From Clostridium estertheticum (GTDB lineage: Bacteria > Bacillota > Clostridia > Clostridiales > Clostridiaceae), in contig NZ_CP086239.1 of assembly GCF_026650985.1 (NCBI RefSeq), forward strand, positions 2,232,001-2,296,000: a stretch of DNA of 64,000 nucleotides. Direction: 5' to 3'. A program made the translations under genes and the position numbers. Positions within the stretch are counted from its first letter, which is position 1, and every line of letters starts with the position of its first letter. Below the pieces are notes generated by a model that had not been told where the DNA came from, did not search any database, and saw nothing but the letters and a program-made list of their open reading frames with translations. This document shows positions 62,322 through 64,000 of the stretch, one piece after another.

Positions 62322-62777
62322 CTATTTTGCAATTTTCCCTTTAGCTTCATATTCTTTTTTAAGATAGCTAAACATAGCAGCAGTATTAGCAGCATCTTGT
62401 GGAATATCATTATAAGTCATGGCATTAAATTTAATTTTCCCATCATCATACATTTGATATTGAATTTTCACGACTACAAGTTTCTTATTATATAAAACAT
62501 TGCCACTGATAGTAACATATTTATTACCATTTTCAGCTGGATCATATATTTCCCAAACCGTATCTGTTATACCAGTATCAATAAGATCACCTAGTATTAC
62601 ACCATTTTCAATAGGAGTTTTTCTTACAGCTATAACTTCAGGTGATTCCTTAATATTGCTAATAACGCTTTTCACTTGTTGCTTTGTTGTTAAATCGCAA
62701 CCATTTATAAAAATGACTCCAATTAACGCCACAAGAATCAGCGATATTTGTTTTAAAACAATTGCTTTGGTTTTCAT
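62322..62777 (-). CDS. Hypothetical lipoprotein
   Basis: 151 residues. Signal about 1-26 with lipobox FINGC, so Cys27 would be lipidated and the protein anchored outside the membrane. The mature part (VISNIKESPEVIAVRKTP, ITDTVWEIYDPAENGNKYVTISGNV, VKIQYQMYDDGKIKFNAMTYN) looks like a single beta-sheet domain, of the type found in small clostridial lipoproteins of unknown function. AAGGAGAT ribosome site. Confidence 0.75.
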   Translation of the reverse strand: MKTKAIVLKQISLILVALIGVIFINGCDLTTKQQVKSVISNIKESPEVIAVRKTPIENGVILGDLIDTGITDTVWEIYDPAENGNKYVTISGNVLYNKKLVVVKIQYQMYDDGKIKFNAMTYNDIPQDAANTAAMFSYLKKEYEAKGKIAK

Positions 62778-62799
62778 GGTTTAATCTCCTTCTAAGAAA

Positions 62800-62838
62800 G
62801 TGCCACCCACATGGCAAGTAGCAAGTGGCAAGTTGCAA
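62800..62838. repeat. Dispersed palindrome family C, copy 7 (expanded)
   Basis: GTGCCACCCACATGGCAAGT followed by AGCAAGT, GGCAAGT and TGC units; three degenerate heptamers, as in the 58866 copy. Confidence 0.9.
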
Positions 62839-62971
62839 CAATTTATATCCTTAAATTTCGTATCTATTTTTCACTTACTTAAATTTTACCATAAAGAACA
62901 ATATTATCAAATGTATAATATTGTACCTACTTAAGCATCACACCTAAAAAACGGCAAAAAAATATAGTGGA

Positions 62972-63286
62972 TTACAAATAATATATTCTTCCAGTGTAAT
63001 TTATTTTTGAATTTTGCTCATATTCCTCATAATCAATATATGCACCCTTAAACTCTAGTACATTTTCCTGTATACCAAAGCCCTCTATGCTTATAGTTTC
63101 TATTTCTTTATTCTCATTAATGCATGTAGCCAATGTATAATAAAAGTCCTCTTCCTCGTTATATATAATTGCTGTATCTAATATTATAAACCTTGCTTTT
63201 CTTATAATATTTCTATCTTCATCTGTGATTTCCACAAACTCAATATCTTCTACAACATTATTCCCTATGTCCTCAAATAAACTCAT
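62972..63286 (-). CDS. Hypothetical acidic protein
   Basis: 104 residues, strongly acidic (ITDEDRN, NEEEDF, YIDYEEYEQ), no signal or membrane segment, alternating hydrophobic beta-like stretches (RFIILDTAIIY, YYTLATCI). No family recognised. GGAGGGGTAGC lies just upstream of the ATG, so expression is likely. Confidence 0.6.
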   Translation of the reverse strand: MSLFEDIGNNVVEDIEFVEITDEDRNIIRKARFIILDTAIIYNEEEDFYYTLATCINENKEIETISIEGFGIQENVLEFKGAYIDYEEYEQNSKINYTGRIYYL

Positions 63287-63423
63287 ACCCGCTACCCCTC
63301 CTACTTTTAATTATATTTTCTAACTAAAGCATTAATTTTTTAACTTATAGTAAAATTAACAACTATTATATAATATTCATAAATGATTGATTGTGTTACG
63401 GGTGTGTTTTATATTCCATTTTT

Positions 63424-63609
63424 TTATTGTTTTAAATTATTTTCCATAGTTTTTAATATATCTCTATAATCATATACGGCGATCCCTGTTTTATTTTCCA
63501 CAAGTTCCTTATTTATTTTTCCATCATAATGCTCATATTCAATTACGCTTAACTCTAATTTCTTTAATGTAGCCTCTATCGTTTTGTTTACTTTTATATG
63601 ATTTCCCAT
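63424..63609 (-). CDS. Small hypothetical protein
   Basis: 61 residues (MGNHIKVNKTIEATLKKLELSV), hydrophilic, no recognised family. AAGGAGAG ribosome site 10 nt before the ATG. Located 138 bp from the preceding minus-strand gene. Confidence 0.55.
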   Translation of the reverse strand: MGNHIKVNKTIEATLKKLELSVIEYEHYDGKINKELVENKTGIAVYDYRDILKTMENNLKQ

Positions 63610-63800
63610 TTACGTTCTCTCCTTATTAAGTTATTTAAAAAGAATAGGCTGATGATACTATTCTATAAATATATGCGAAACCCTCTAAACGTTTACACAT
63701 TTCCTTATAATTTTGAAATATAATCATATTTTTCTTGATAAATTTAGCTAATGTAAATCATCTAATTAAATTCAACAGCAATATTAACTAAACTAACGCT

Positions 63801-63831
63801 AAAAAAGCCATCTGAACTCAGATGGCTTTTT
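63801..63831. terminator. Terminator of the dehydrogenase gene
   Basis: Perfect stem AAAAAGCCATCTGA/TCAGATGGCTTTTT with loop ACTC region. Confidence 0.9.
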
Positions 63832-63838
63832 AATATAC

Positions 63839-64000
63839 TTACATATTTTCTATAGCTCTCCAAATCTTTTCATCTACTGGTATGCCTTCTTCTAAATTTT
63901 TATTTCTTGTATTTAATGTTCTCTCACCAGGGTAAAAAATCTCCCTATTTTCATCCACTCTTTCTGAGGCTTTAATATCCTTTATCACTTCATTAACTGC
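63839..64000 (-). CDS. Malate/L-lactate (Ldh_2/YlbC-family) dehydrogenase, C-terminal end (partial)
   Basis: Open to the window edge; 53 residues and stop. The end EIFYPGERTLNTRNKNLEEG followed by IPVDEKIWRAI is the characteristic C-terminus of the Ldh_2 family (NAD(P)-dependent malate, L-lactate, ureidoglycolate or 2,3-diketogulonate reductases), in which PGER and GIPVDE are highly conserved. The catalytic and cofactor domains lie beyond the window, so the substrate cannot be judged. Confidence 0.8.
   Translation of the reverse strand, partial: AVNEVIKDIKASERVDENREIFYPGERTLNTRNKNLEEGIPVDEKIWRAIENM

Noticed and set aside
1-64000. tRNA, rRNA or additional riboswitches
   Set aside because: No tRNA cloverleaf, rRNA stretch, or c-di-GMP, FMN, SAM or ydaO-type conserved cores were recognised by eye beyond the T-box; a covariance scan would be needed to exclude weak cases.

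Overview
The window is AT-rich DNA with strong AGGAGG-type ribosome sites, a Spo0E-like phosphatase, a T-box leader, fructose PTS, clostridial-type chemoreceptors and XRE/MarR/GntR regulators. This fits a spore-forming anaerobic Firmicute, most likely Clostridium sensu stricto; the species cannot be named from sequence alone. No rRNA, tRNA, CRISPR array or prophage was seen.

Layout. 0-7.6 kb: end of a LuxR-type response regulator, a galactokinase/ROK-kinase pair in which galK is frameshifted by an exact 14-bp tandem duplication, four small genes, then a diverged and internally deleted second copy of the galK/ROK locus abutting a 3'-truncated group II intron. 7.7-14.3 kb: a tRNA-Met T-box leader with a frameshifted methionyl-tRNA synthetase, a ferredoxin-like gene remnant, a large secreted glycosidase-like protein and a twice-frameshifted YitT-family gene. 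14.4-24 kb: MacB-like ABC exporter, chemoreceptor, tannase-family esterase, MATE exporter, NlpC/P60 hydrolase. 24-34.8 kb: fruK-fruA behind a tandem operator-like repeat, cation efflux protein, hydrolase, small genes including a Spo0E-like phosphatase, an intact IS1182-family element with an 8-bp target duplication, and a secreted papain-like protease. 34.9-40.2 kb: acetyltransferase, a hydrolase/ABC-2 permease operon beside an unusual ABC-LytTR fusion, and a truncated lipoprotein. 40.4-44.5 kb: sugar-acid operon (GntP permease, KDG kinase, IlvD/Edd dehydratase) with a readable promoter, a GntR operator and a cre-like site. 44.8-52.8 kb: signalling block (soluble chemoreceptor fragment, GGDEF-EAL protein with an in-frame stop, XRE-cobalamin-binding regulator, HD-GYP protein, Cache chemoreceptor) into which the probable GntR regulator of the sugar-acid operon has been placed between direct repeats. 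53-64 kb: DUF975 protein, SecA-like ATPase, DUF1361 protein, a sigma-54 regulator remnant, MarR/nitroreductase pair, XRE/DUF3169 pair, Fur-box methyltransferase and small envelope or hypothetical genes, ending in a partial Ldh_2-family dehydrogenase.

How it fits together. Two carbohydrate modules have visible control: fructose uptake and phosphorylation, and sugar-acid uptake, dehydration to KDG and phosphorylation. The c-di-GMP/chemotaxis block is sensory. The region also shows heavy decay and rearrangement by several mechanisms (tandem duplication, deletion between short repeats, nonsense mutation, intron truncation, IS insertion, segmental duplication), so homopolymer sequencing error alone cannot explain the broken genes. 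At least four families of dispersed palindromes occupy the gaps, the most notable being seven copies of a GTGCCACCCACGTGGCAAGT element confined to 39.7-62.8 kb.
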